Assembly (NCBI GenBank): GCA_945889235.1
Contig: CAMDBK010000159.1
Span: 1-7,128 of the forward strand
Source of the DNA: Chitinophaga pinensis
GTDB taxonomy: Bacteria; Bacteroidota; Bacteroidia; SXHM01
DNA: 7,128 nt
Reading direction: 5' to 3'
The notes under the pieces are model-generated. The model was not told the origin of the DNA and made no database searches. It saw only the letters and a list, made by a program, of their open reading frames with translations. The translations under genes were made by a program, and so were the position numbers. Positions within the stretch are counted from its first letter, which is position 1, and each line of letters begins with the position of its first letter. Positions 1 through 7,059 of this stretch are shown here, piece by piece.

Positions 1-42
1 AGCAAACACAACAATCATTATGCTTTTTAAAGTGCTGCTCAT
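1..42 (-). CDS. 5' end of a probable DUF1254 membrane protein gene (partial)
   Basis: Only the first 14 codons are in the window. Reading the minus strand from the ATG at 42-40 gives MSSTLKSIMIVVFA, a short polar start followed by the beginning of a hydrophobic stretch, as expected for a membrane anchor or signal sequence. The ATG overlaps the TGA stop of the upstream DUF1214 gene in an ATGA arrangement, so the two are almost certainly co-transcribed and translationally coupled. In other bacteria, two-gene versions of this family have a small DUF1214 gene followed by a small DUF1254 gene, each with an N-terminal membrane segment. That is why I infer DUF1254. The visible residues are too few to prove the family, and no Shine-Dalgarno precedes the start. 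Confidence 0.5.
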   Translation of the reverse strand, partial: MSSTLKSIMIVVFA

Positions 43-608
43 CTTGTTGCTTTTTCAATAGTTGGCAACTGAACAGACTGTATGTCTTTGTAAACATGTT
101 CCTGCGGATGATACATACGAATGGTCAGGTAAAATTTTCCTTTATCACCGCTTGGCAACCAGTTGTGTTCTTTCTTCAGTGATGAGATATTTATCACAAA
201 ACTGCTGTCACTTTCATACTTCACATTATGCAGGTTGTAAGAAAATTTATTCGCTTCATTTGGCACAAGAAAATAATCTTCACCATACAACGTTATGCTC
301 CAATACCGCGCATCCAGCGGAACTCCTTTGATCACATAATCGTTTTCGGATGATAGCTCTTCGCCTTTCGAATCTGTTTGCGCAATGAGATAAATTACTT
401 CACTTGGGTTAAGCGCATACAAAGTAGCAACAGCAATTCGTGCGGTAAGAAGTTGATTTTTTCCTACCTCGACCAGATTATTTCCTTGCCAGGGACCATT
501 AACAATAGTGGCATCCTTCCCCGTCCAGTGATGGATTCGGTAATACGCAATTCCCCCTCCGCTTAACAGACCGATGAGAATAAGCAATATGACAGTTGAT
601 TTTTTCAA
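39..608 (-). CDS. DUF1214 domain protein with N-terminal membrane anchor
   Basis: This is a 189-residue protein of unknown biochemical function. Residues 1-4 are basic and polar, and residues 5-23 form a hydrophobic helix, so it is probably anchored in the inner membrane with the rest in the periplasm. The C-terminal half matches the DUF1214 (VPA0735-like) beta-rich domain: RYWSITLYG (101-109), an N at 117, NWLPS (149-153), FYLTIRMYHP (159-168) and a closing LP near 181-182. The start codon is TTG at 608-606. An in-frame TGA lies 12 nt upstream of it, and no in-frame ATG exists near the N-terminus. The gene overlaps the next by 4 bp. Larger family members carry DUF1254 N-terminally and DUF1214 C-terminally in one chain; here the module stands alone. 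The family call is firm; the function is unknown. Confidence 0.85.
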   Translation of the reverse strand: MKKSTVILLILIGLLSGGGIAYYRIHHWTGKDATIVNGPWQGNNLVEVGKNQLLTARIAVATLYALNPSEVIYLIAQTDSKGEELSSENDYVIKGVPLDARYWSITLYGEDYFLVPNEANKFSYNLHNVKYESDSSFVINISSLKKEHNWLPSGDKGKFYLTIRMYHPQEHVYKDIQSVQLPTIEKATR

Positions 609-623
609 TTCGTAAATTCAAGA

Positions 624-631
624 CAAATGTA
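624..631 (-). promoter_or_regulatory. Bacteroidota-type -7 box for the DUF1214 operon
   Basis: The minus strand reads TACATTTG, an exact match to the Bacteroidota -7 consensus TAnnTTTG. It ends 15 nt before the TTG start at 608, so transcription would begin about 10 nt upstream of the gene. I found no good TTG -33 element at the expected distance, so the call rests on the -7 box alone. The box also covers the ATG at 627 on the plus strand, an upstream candidate start of the divergent PKD gene. Confidence 0.45.
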
Positions 632-662
632 TTTTTTATTTTTATTTACATTTACCTGCCTT

Positions 663-1793
663 ATGATTCGAGATTTTGCAAAGAAATTAATTATTTTATT
701 TTTTCCTGTTGTAGCTTACTCACAGCCGCAAGCCCAATTTACATATACTCAAGTATGCGATGGAACGCCTGTACATTTTTTAGATTTAAGCACGGATACT
801 CCTCCAGATACAATTATTTCCCGTAATTGGAATTTCGGTAACGGAACTACTGCTAACGGATATTTAGAAGAGGGTTTTGATTGGTTATACTCAACGTATG
901 GCATATATTCTGTAAGACTTGTTGTAACAACTGTTTCGGGTTTACGAGACACGCTTATACAACAGGTAGAGATAGCCCCTTACCCAAGCGCATCCATCTC
1001 TGTCAGCCCTTTTACAGGCTGTCAGCCGCTTATAGTATCGTTTACAAATAACTCTTCAATTGCCACAGGCAACATCAGCAACTGGCTGTGGGATTTTGAT
1101 GACGGAAGCACATCAACTCAACAAAACCCACCCTCACATACATTTTGGGAGCTTTTTGGACACACGGTAAAATTGGTCGTCACTTCCAACAAAGGTTGTG
1201 TTGATTCTACAAACCGCGATATTTTTGTTCTCCAAAATCCCGTTTGTGATTTCACAGCTTCATTGGTTTCACTTAATGACAGCAGTCCGGTTGTAAATTT
1301 CACCAACCTGAGTTCAGGCGGAAACATTGACTTGTTATGGGATTTTGGTGACAGCACTTCTTCAACGGAATACAGTCTTATTCATACTTACGATACCTGT
1401 GGAGCATACAATGTTATTCTCACCGCAACAGGCACAAACACCTGCGTAACGGTTGCAAATTATATTTTGGAAGTGTGTGATACGCTGGTGCAGATTTATA
1501 ATGGAGTGGGAGAGGAGCAACAAAATTCATTAAAGGATTTTATTATTTATCCAAATCCTTCCAGCGCTGAAAATCTTACTATAAGTTTTGAAATTGACAA
1601 GGAAGAAACTATTTCCTGTTTTGTTGCTGACATTTCGGGAAGGCTTGTTGCTACTCCTTTCATGAAAAAAAAAAAACAGAAAGGCAAACATAGTTTTGAG
1701 TTAAAAGAAAATTTTACTACAGGAATTTATTTTGTGATGTTGAATATTTCAGGCAGAATGTATTCCAATAAGTTTGTGATTACAGATAAATAA
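663..1793 (+). CDS. Secreted three-PKD-domain protein with T9SS sorting domain
   Basis: The protein is predicted to be 376 residues and exported by Sec and then the type IX secretion system. I chose the ATG at 663 because it gives a classic signal peptide: a basic RDFAKK region, a hydrophobic LIILFFPVVA core and a likely cut near AYS|Q around residue 20. An in-frame ATG at 627 would add 12 hydrophobic residues. Three PKD beta-sandwich domains follow at about 24-106, 107-190 and 191-271, with signatures WNFGNG (56-61), WDFDDG (143-148) and WDFGDS (226-231). Cysteines recur in each. Residues about 289-376 form a type A T9SS C-terminal domain, opening with YPNPS and ending with GIYFVML and a KFVITDK tail. 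PKD domains usually mediate adhesion or carbohydrate and protein contacts, and no catalytic domain is visible. A 12-A run encodes the lysines at 335-338. Confidence 0.9.
   Translation: MIRDFAKKLIILFFPVVAYSQPQAQFTYTQVCDGTPVHFLDLSTDTPPDTIISRNWNFGNGTTANGYLEEGFDWLYSTYGIYSVRLVVTTVSGLRDTLIQQVEIAPYPSASISVSPFTGCQPLIVSFTNNSSIATGNISNWLWDFDDGSTSTQQNPPSHTFWELFGHTVKLVVTSNKGCVDSTNRDIFVLQNPVCDFTASLVSLNDSSPVVNFTNLSSGGNIDLLWDFGDSTSSTEYSLIHTYDTCGAYNVILTATGTNTCVTVANYILEVCDTLVQIYNGVGEEQQNSLKDFIIYPNPSSAENLTISFEIDKEETISCFVADISGRLVATPFMKKKKQKGKHSFELKENFTTGIYFVMLNISGRMYSNKFVITDK
1665..1676 (+). repeat. A12 homopolymer inside the T9SS sorting domain
   Basis: Twelve consecutive A residues follow ATG at 1662-1664 in the PKD gene, encoding four lysines in a loop of the C-terminal sorting domain. 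The present length keeps the frame open. Losing one A would bring in a TAA at 1702-1704, and gaining one A would bring in a TAG at 1691-1693. Either change would remove the last strands of the sorting domain. Confidence 0.9.
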
Positions 1794-1798
1794 GTGTA

Positions 1799-1857
1799 GC
1801 CACTAATTTCACTAATTAGCACTAATTCAATTTGTGCCAGTTCATGTAATTCGTGGC
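1799..1857. repeat. 59-bp intergenic imperfect palindrome
   Basis: The left arm, 1799-1825, begins GCCACTAATT. The right arm, 1831-1857, ends AATTCGTGGC. The arms match at 20 of 27 positions around a 5-nt TTCAA loop. The left arm also contains CACTAATT three times (1801-1808, 1810-1817, 1820-1827). The element starts 5 nt after the PKD stop codon and ends 8 nt before the addB start, so it fills the gap. It could fold in RNA and act as a weak bidirectional terminator, though no T-run follows. It resembles GTGGC/CACTAATT-type intergenic repeats that I recall from Bacteroidota genomes. That recollection is not checked here. Confidence 0.75.
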
Positions 1858-1865
1858 AAAACAAA

Positions 1866-4736
1866 ATGAAGAACTCTTTCTTAGATAAAGTCTCCCAGCA
1901 CATTGTTGACCACTATGCAGATGAAACCGAACATCTCTGCATAGTGCTACCCAACAGGCGTGCGGGACTTTTCCTGCGCAGCATGATTGGCAAGAAATTG
2001 AATAAACCGGTTTGGTCGCCAACCATTATTTCCATTGAAGATTTTATTGTTAAACTCAGCAATCATCACTTGGTTGATAATGTGTCTCTCATGTTTAGTC
2101 TTTATAAAGCATATAAGCAATGTGAAGGTGATAAAGCGCAAACGCTGGATGAGTTTCTCAACTGGGGACAGAGTATTCTCGGTGACTTTAACGAAGTGGA
2201 TATGCACCTTGCCGATGCCGACAAATTGTTTTCGCACCTGACAAGCCTGAAAGAAATGGATGCATGGAATCCCGACACAGGACATGTAAAACAAAAGTTT
2301 CTGGAATTTTATTCTTCCTTGGGTAAACTTTACAACGTTTTTACTTCACAATTGCTTACCGAAAACTCTGTATATTATGGTCTGGCTTGTCGCATTGTAA
2401 ATGAAAATCCGGCTGAACGGTGCAAGGAAAAAAAATTTAATAAAGTAATTTTTGCAGGCTTCAATGCCTTCTCTGTTTCAGAAGAACGGATTGCTGAAAA
2501 GCTTGTCCATACTGGTCTGGCAGAAACACTGTGGGATACGGATAATTATTTCCTCAACGATGAAACGCAAGAGGCGGGCAGTTTTATCCGCAAGTATATC
2601 GGCAGAGAAAAATTATTTAAAAAAGATGACTTCAATTGGGTTGAAAATTATCTTTCTACCGAAGAAAAAAACATCACCATCATTGGCGTTGCCAAAGATG
2701 TGGGACAAGCAAAAACTGCAGGAGATATTTTACAGAAAGCCGCAAAAGAAGGATTTAATTTTACCGAAACGGCTCTTGTTCTTGCCGATGAAAATCTCTT
2801 GTTTCCTATGCTGCACTCACTTCCCGATGAAGTGAAGGTAAACGTAACCATGGGTTTCCCGCTGAAGAATCATCCGCTCACCGGATTGTTTCAAACTGTT
2901 TTCAGTATGCAGGAAACGGCAGAGAAGTTGGGCGGAAAAGGTTTTTATTTCCGTGATGTACTTCACCTTTTCAGTCAGCCGTATTTTATTGCGCTCACTG
3001 CCGACAATCGCAGATGGGTGAAAGACCGTGAAGATTACATCCACGCCAATAACCGCGTGTTCATTCGCTTTGGTGATGTGGCAAAAAACTCAGGCAGTTC
3101 AATGCTTTTAGTGGAAACACTTTTTAATTCATGGCAGGGTTCTCCTGTTCGCGCTCTTCACGACCTGTTACGTCTTTGTGAACTATTGAAAAATATTTTT
3201 CTCAAAGACAAAGAACGCAATGCCACCGATGCCGAGTTTCTTTTCTCGTTACAGAAAATCCTGACACAGTTGCAGACCTGGCTTGCCGAAGACAATCAGG
3301 TAGGTGAAATAAAAACGCTTGCCTTGCTTTTTAAACGCTTGGTTTCGTGTGCTTCGCTTCCGTTTTATGGCGAACCGCTCACGGGCTTACAGGTAATGGG
3401 TATGTTGGAAACACGCACACTGGATTTTGAAAATGTGATTTTGCTTTCTGCTTCCGAAGGCTTTCTGCCCGCGGGTTCCCGCGCACATTCCTTTATTCCT
3501 TACGAGATAAAAAAGCAATACGGCATTCCCGTTACGGGCGACAAGGATTCCATTTTTGCGTATCACTTTTACAGGTTGTTACAACGCGCAAAAAATATTC
3601 ACATCCTGTATAACACCGAACCCGGTGATTTTGGCGGTGGCGAGAAAAGCCGCTTCATCCGCCAGTTGCAGAGCGAATTGCCCCGCAAAAATCCCAATGC
3701 AAAAATCACAGAGTTGCTGATGACTCTTCCGCCTTCCACAAAAATTGCTGACGATACAATTGTGGTGGAAAAGAACGAAGCAATCATACAGCGCCTGCAG
3801 CAGATGGCCGAAAAAGGTTTTTCACCTTCGGCACTCAACACCTATAAAAGCTGCAAACTGCAATTCTATTTTCAGAATGTAGAGAAGCTGCGTGAGAACG
3901 ATGAAGTGGAAGAAACGCTGGAGGCCGACACCTTCGGAACGCTGATACATGCTGTGCTTGAAGAGTTTTATAAACCGCTGGAAGGAAAAGAAATTACCAA
4001 GGCTGATATAAAAAGCATGCAACCCCGTGTTGCCGAACTCACGAAAAAAGCATTTGCAACCATTTACAAAAGCGAAGAAACGGCAGCAGGTAAAAACCTC
4101 ATCAGTTTAAAAATTGCACAACGCTATGTAGAACGTTTTTTACAAACCGAAATTGAATTTGTTGGGACACAAAATTTTGTGTCCTTAATTAAAACCGAAC
4201 AAAAATTGGTGGGGACACACCATGGTGTGTCCTTGCAATTGCAAAATGGTGTGTCCCTGCGCGGCACAGCAGACCGTATTGATATTGTTAACGGCATCAT
4301 CCGCGTAATAGATTACAAAACCGGAAAGGTTGCCCCAAAAGAAATCACCATCAAAAATTTTGACGACCTCGCATTTTCGCCCGACCTTAACAAAGCATTT
4401 CAATTATTCTTTTACGCCTGGCTTTATTGGAAAAGTGAAGAAGGAAAAGTTGTGAATGCCAGAGGAATACAGGCAGGCATCATCAGTTTTAAAGATTTAT
4501 CAGCCGGATTAAAAAACCTGTCTGTGCCTGCCGGTGCAGAGGCAAACACCCCCCTTCGGGGGGCTAGGGGGGTGACTGACCTGCTGGACGAAAACAGTTT
4601 CGCCTTATTTGAAAACGCATTAGATATTTTATTGACAGATGTTTTCTCTCCCCAATCTCCTTTCACCCAAACCGATGATTTAAAAATCTGCGGCTATTGC
4701 AGCTTTGCAGGGATTTGCAGAAGAGACTACGGCTAG
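1866..4736 (+). CDS. addB: AddB-like PD-(D/E)XK nuclease (recombination exonuclease subunit)
   Basis: A 956-residue AddB/RexB-type protein, the subunit that with AddA resects double-strand breaks to start RecA-dependent repair. The N-terminus (CIVLPNRRAGLFLRSM, 25-40) is the Bacteroidota version and lacks a Walker A GKT motif, so this half is an inactivated helicase-like fold. LQVMGMLETRTLDFENVILL (508-527) and EGFLP (531-535) match the AddB motif-VI-like region. The nuclease domain occupies about 650-956: GTLIH with H695, ADRID with D803, DYKTGK with D816 and K818, and QLFFY with Q846 and Y850. Four cysteines, C663 plus C942, C945 and C951 (C-x2-C-x5-C), match the AddB iron-sulfur staple. 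All expected catalytic residues are present. The start follows an A-rich leader without Shine-Dalgarno. No addA is next to it: a PKD gene lies upstream and rRNA downstream. Three repeat-derived segments lie in the nuclease domain. Confidence 0.9.
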   Translation: MKNSFLDKVSQHIVDHYADETEHLCIVLPNRRAGLFLRSMIGKKLNKPVWSPTIISIEDFIVKLSNHHLVDNVSLMFSLYKAYKQCEGDKAQTLDEFLNWGQSILGDFNEVDMHLADADKLFSHLTSLKEMDAWNPDTGHVKQKFLEFYSSLGKLYNVFTSQLLTENSVYYGLACRIVNENPAERCKEKKFNKVIFAGFNAFSVSEERIAEKLVHTGLAETLWDTDNYFLNDETQEAGSFIRKYIGREKLFKKDDFNWVENYLSTEEKNITIIGVAKDVGQAKTAGDILQKAAKEGFNFTETALVLADENLLFPMLHSLPDEVKVNVTMGFPLKNHPLTGLFQTVFSMQETAEKLGGKGFYFRDVLHLFSQPYFIALTADNRRWVKDREDYIHANNRVFIRFGDVAKNSGSSMLLVETLFNSWQGSPVRALHDLLRLCELLKNIFLKDKERNATDAEFLFSLQKILTQLQTWLAEDNQVGEIKTLALLFKRLVSCASLPFYGEPLTGLQVMGMLETRTLDFENVILLSASEGFLPAGSRAHSFIPYEIKKQYGIPVTGDKDSIFAYHFYRLLQRAKNIHILYNTEPGDFGGGEKSRFIRQLQSELPRKNPNAKITELLMTLPPSTKIADDTIVVEKNEAIIQRLQQMAEKGFSPSALNTYKSCKLQFYFQNVEKLRENDEVEETLEADTFGTLIHAVLEEFYKPLEGKEITKADIKSMQPRVAELTKKAFATIYKSEETAAGKNLISLKIAQRYVERFLQTEIEFVGTQNFVSLIKTEQKLVGTHHGVSLQLQNGVSLRGTADRIDIVNGIIRVIDYKTGKVAPKEITIKNFDDLAFSPDLNKAFQLFFYAWLYWKSEEGKVVNARGIQAGIISFKDLSAGLKNLSVPAGAEANTPLRGARGVTDLLDENSFALFENALDILLTDVFSPQSPFTQTDDLKICGYCSFAGICRRDYG
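4165..4184. repeat. 20-bp perfect palindrome inside addB (copy 1)
   Basis: The sequence has arms GGACACAAAA and TTTTGTGTCC, perfectly self-complementary. It is read in frame as GTQNFVS, preceded by V and followed by L. It shares the outer arms GGACACA/TGTGTCC with the second palindrome 48 bp (16 codons) downstream and lies in the same reading frame. Confidence 0.9.
4212..4257. repeat. 20-bp palindrome (copy 2) plus inverted half copy inside addB
   Basis: Positions 4213-4232 are a perfect palindrome with arms GGACACACCA and TGGTGTGTCC, related to copy 1. A further ATGGTGTGTCCC at 4246-4257 repeats its right half 24 bp downstream and is an exact inverted repeat of 4212-4223. TTGCAATTGCAA (4233-4244), itself palindromic, sits between them. 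The protein shows the duplication as GVSL at 787-790 and again at 795-798, just before the catalytic ADRID strand. Confidence 0.9.
4547..4574. repeat. C6/G6/G6 hairpin element inside addB
   Basis: C6 at 4549-4554, G6 at 4558-4563 and G6 at 4567-4572 permit two mutually exclusive hairpins. One is a 6-bp stem with a TTC loop. The other is an 8-bp stem, CACCCCCC (4547-4554) with GGGGGGTG (4567-4574), with a 12-nt loop. The element is very GC-rich within an AT-rich gene and is read in frame as roughly TPLRGARGV, in the linker before the last helix and the CxxC region. It resembles C/G-run repeats I recall scattered in Bacteroidota genomes. Confidence 0.85.
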
Positions 4737-4805
4737 CCATTTACTTAAAAGTCAATAATTTATAAGATCCAAATGTGATTGTTAATAACTTTTGAAATCC
4801 TCCCC

Positions 4806-4834
4806 TTGCAGGTCATTTAAAATATCTACTTTTG
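4806..4834 (+). promoter_or_regulatory. rRNA operon promoter P1
   Basis: A TTG -33 element (4806-4808) and a TACTTTTG -7 box (4827-4834, exact TAnnTTTG) are separated by 18 nt, which fits the Bacteroidota primary-sigma consensus. The -7 box continues as GCGTCCCC, so transcription probably starts around 4840. P1 begins 69 bp after the addB stop. I see no convincing terminator in that gap. Confidence 0.8.
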
Positions 4835-4854
4835 CGTCCCCCTAACAAGGAAAA

Positions 4855-4863
4855 GTTCTTTGA
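4855..4863 (+). promoter_or_regulatory. Upstream boxA-like element after P1
   Basis: GTTCTTTGA lies about 15 nt after the expected P1 start. The same 9-mer recurs after P2 at 5064-5072. It resembles the boxA site where NusB and ribosomal protein S10 bind to protect rRNA transcripts from premature termination. Its presence suggests that P1 transcripts are loaded for antitermination early. Confidence 0.5.
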
Positions 4864-4901
4864 GTAAACGTAGTAAAAAGGTAAAACAACAAAAGCAAAA
4901 A

Positions 4902-4928
4902 TTATCTACCTGTAAATCAGTTAGATAA
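4902..4928 (+). other. Leader hairpin between P1 and P2
   Basis: TTATCTA (4902-4908) pairs with TAGATAA (4922-4928). After a C-T mismatch, CTG (4910-4912) pairs with CAG (4918-4920), leaving a TAAAT loop. No T-run follows, so it does not look like an intrinsic terminator. It may be an RNA structure of the P1 leader only. Confidence 0.5.
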
Positions 4929-4959
4929 GTGAAAAGAACAAAAAACTTTCACAAAAGCC

Positions 4960-4989
4960 TTGTCAGTTGAAATCAACATACTACTTTTG
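4960..4989 (+). promoter_or_regulatory. rRNA operon promoter P2
   Basis: TTG (4960-4962) and TACTTTTG (4982-4989) are separated by 19 nt, an excellent Bacteroidota promoter. The stretch CTACTTTTGC at 4981-4990, followed by ATCCCC, repeats the P1 sequence at 4826-4841 with one difference in 16 positions. Transcription probably starts around 4995, giving a leader of roughly 200 nt before the mature 16S. Confidence 0.85.
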
Positions 4990-5063
4990 CATCCCCTTTT
5001 GAAACGACAAGAGGTAAAAAACAGACATATATCCCCCTATTTTAAAGGGAAACATATATTAAC

Positions 5064-5075
5064 GTTCTTTGAAAA
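5064..5075 (+). promoter_or_regulatory. boxA antitermination-like site
   Basis: GTTCTTTGAAAA resembles boxA sites of rRNA leaders in other bacteria, such as TGCTCTTTAACA in E. coli and a TTCTTTGAAAA form in Bacillus. It lies after P2 and just before the processing stem. A related GTTCATTGACAT occurs in the pre-23S leader at 7048-7059. Confidence 0.65.
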
Positions 5076-5082
5076 TATTGAA

Positions 5083-5107
5083 GAAGACAAACAGAATGAC
5101 AAGTATC
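5083..5107 (+). other. 5' arm of the 16S precursor processing stem
   Basis: This arm pairs with the spacer at 6754-6777 across the whole 16S gene. GACAAGTATC (5098-5107) pairs perfectly with GATACTTGTC (6754-6763). After one mismatch, AAACAGAA (5089-5096) pairs with TTCTGTTT (6765-6772). With C5088 bulged, GAAGA (5083-5087) pairs with TCTTC (6773-6777). That gives 23 base pairs, the kind of long duplex RNase III cuts to release pre-16S. Confidence 0.85.
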
Positions 5108-5191
5108 CTTTCAAATTTATTTGAAAGAGTAACAATTCTTAAATAATAACAAATCGCTTCGATTCATATCGGAGCACAGTTTCAAACTTTT

Positions 5192-6714
<1,523 letters not shown>

Positions 6715-6732
6715 TTAGAGACTAATGTCACT

Positions 6733-6752
6733 TCTCTGATGCAAATCAGAGA
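6733..6752 (+). other. Spacer hairpin with GCAA tetraloop
   Basis: TCTCTGAT (6733-6740) pairs perfectly with ATCAGAGA (6745-6752) around GCAA, a GNRA tetraloop. It sits between the 16S 3' end and the 3' arm of the processing stem, mirroring the hairpin at 5108-5127 next to the 5' arm. It is probably a structural element of the rRNA precursor. Confidence 0.75.
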
Positions 6753-6753
6753 T

Positions 6754-6777
6754 GATACTTGTCCTTCTGTTTTCTTC
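6754..6777 (+). other. 3' arm of the 16S precursor processing stem
   Basis: It is complementary to the leader at 5083-5107, forming about 23 pairs with one mismatch and one bulge. The rest of the spacer to 6860 is AT-rich, with no further strong structure or gene that I can support. Confidence 0.85.
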
Positions 6778-6860
6778 TTTAATTATTTTAAAAATACCCA
6801 AAACGAGCTCAGGGAGGTGCATAACCTAAAATAGAGCGACAGGATTGTCAAATCAAAAAT

Positions 6861-6934
6861 AGTCCCGTAGCTCAGTTGGTTAGAGCACTACACTGATAAT
6901 GTAGGGGTCCGCAGTTCAAATCTGCGCGGGACTA
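6861..6934 (+). tRNA. tRNA-Ile (anticodon GAT)
   Basis: A 74-nt cloverleaf. The acceptor AGTCCCG (6861-6867) pairs with CGGGACT (6927-6933), and A6934 is the discriminator. The anticodon stem CTACA/TGTAG closes the loop CTGATAA, giving GAT at 6895-6897. The T arm is CGCAG/CTGCG with loop TTCAAAT. The 3' CCA is not encoded (the sequence continues CTA), so it must be added after transcription. Ile followed by Ala in the 16S-23S spacer is the classic arrangement. Confidence 0.97.
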
Positions 6935-6948
6935 CTAAACTCGAATTT

Positions 6949-7022
6949 GGGGAATTAGCTCAGCTGGCTAGAGCACCTGCTTTGCAAGCAGGGGGTCATC
7001 GGTTCGACTCCGATATTCTCCA
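6949..7022 (+). tRNA. tRNA-Ala (anticodon TGC)
   Basis: A 74-nt cloverleaf. The acceptor GGGGAAT (6949-6955) pairs with ATTCTCC (7015-7021) and includes the G3:U70 wobble, the main alanine identity element. The anticodon stem CCTGC/GCAGG holds TTTGCAA, giving TGC at 6983-6985. The T arm is ATCGG/CCGAT with loop TTCGACT. CCA is not encoded. It lies 14 nt after tRNA-Ile. Confidence 0.97.
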
Positions 7023-7026
7023 CAAG

Positions 7027-7045
7027 ATTTATCTAAAAGATAAAT
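7027..7045 (+). other. Hairpin after tRNA-Ala
   Basis: ATTTATCT (7027-7034) pairs perfectly with AGATAAAT (7038-7045) around an AAA loop. It directly precedes the pre-23S boxA-like site and may guide tRNA release or precursor folding. Confidence 0.6.
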
Positions 7046-7047
7046 AC

Positions 7048-7059
7048 GTTCATTGACAT
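7048..7059 (+). promoter_or_regulatory. boxA-like site in the pre-23S leader
   Basis: GTTCATTGACAT followed by ATTGA closely parallels the pre-16S leader site (GTTCTTTGAAAA followed by TATTGA). rRNA operons commonly carry a second boxA before the 23S. The remaining bases to 7128 are pre-23S leader. I do not see the mature 23S start. Confidence 0.55.

Larger units (their letters stand above)
4990..5191 (+). other. rRNA operon leader (P2 transcript)
   Basis: No protein gene is credible in the 455 bases between addB and the 16S. This 3' part holds a possible weak hairpin (CCCT 5035-5038 with AGGG 5046-5049, flanked by ATATAT repeats), a boxA-like site, the 5' arm of the 16S processing stem and two further hairpins. 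CTTTCAAA (5108-5115) pairs with TTTGAAAG (5120-5127) around a TTTA loop. GCTTCGAT (5156-5163) pairs with ATCGGAGC (5168-5175) around a TCAT loop, 16 nt before the 16S. These are probable folding or RNase processing elements of the precursor. Confidence 0.7.

Noticed and set aside
62..566. Plus-strand reading frames at 62-331 and 378-566
   Set aside because: They are antisense to the well-supported DUF1214 gene and show no family features.
627..662. ATG at 627 as the start of the PKD protein
   Set aside because: It adds a second hydrophobic stretch before the basic region of a good signal peptide, and it overlaps the -7 box of the divergent operon.
1947..2294. Minus-strand reading frame inside addB (115 codons), and other antisense frames there
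   Set aside because: addB has conserved motifs along its length, and the opposite frames show no recognisable domain or start context.
4165..4257. CRISPR-like array
   Set aside because: Only two palindromes and a half copy, with unequal spacing and within a conserved coding frame.
4558..4572. G6-CTA-G6 as a G-quadruplex
   Set aside because: Only two G runs are present, and the adjacent C6 run would pair with them more readily.
4731..4738. GGCTAGCC palindrome at the addB stop as a terminator
   Set aside because: Only 8 bp with no room for a loop and no T-run after it.
5108..5127. Perfect 8-bp hairpin in the rRNA leader as a terminator or attenuator
   Set aside because: No U-run follows, and it sits beside the processing stem, so a precursor-folding role is more likely.
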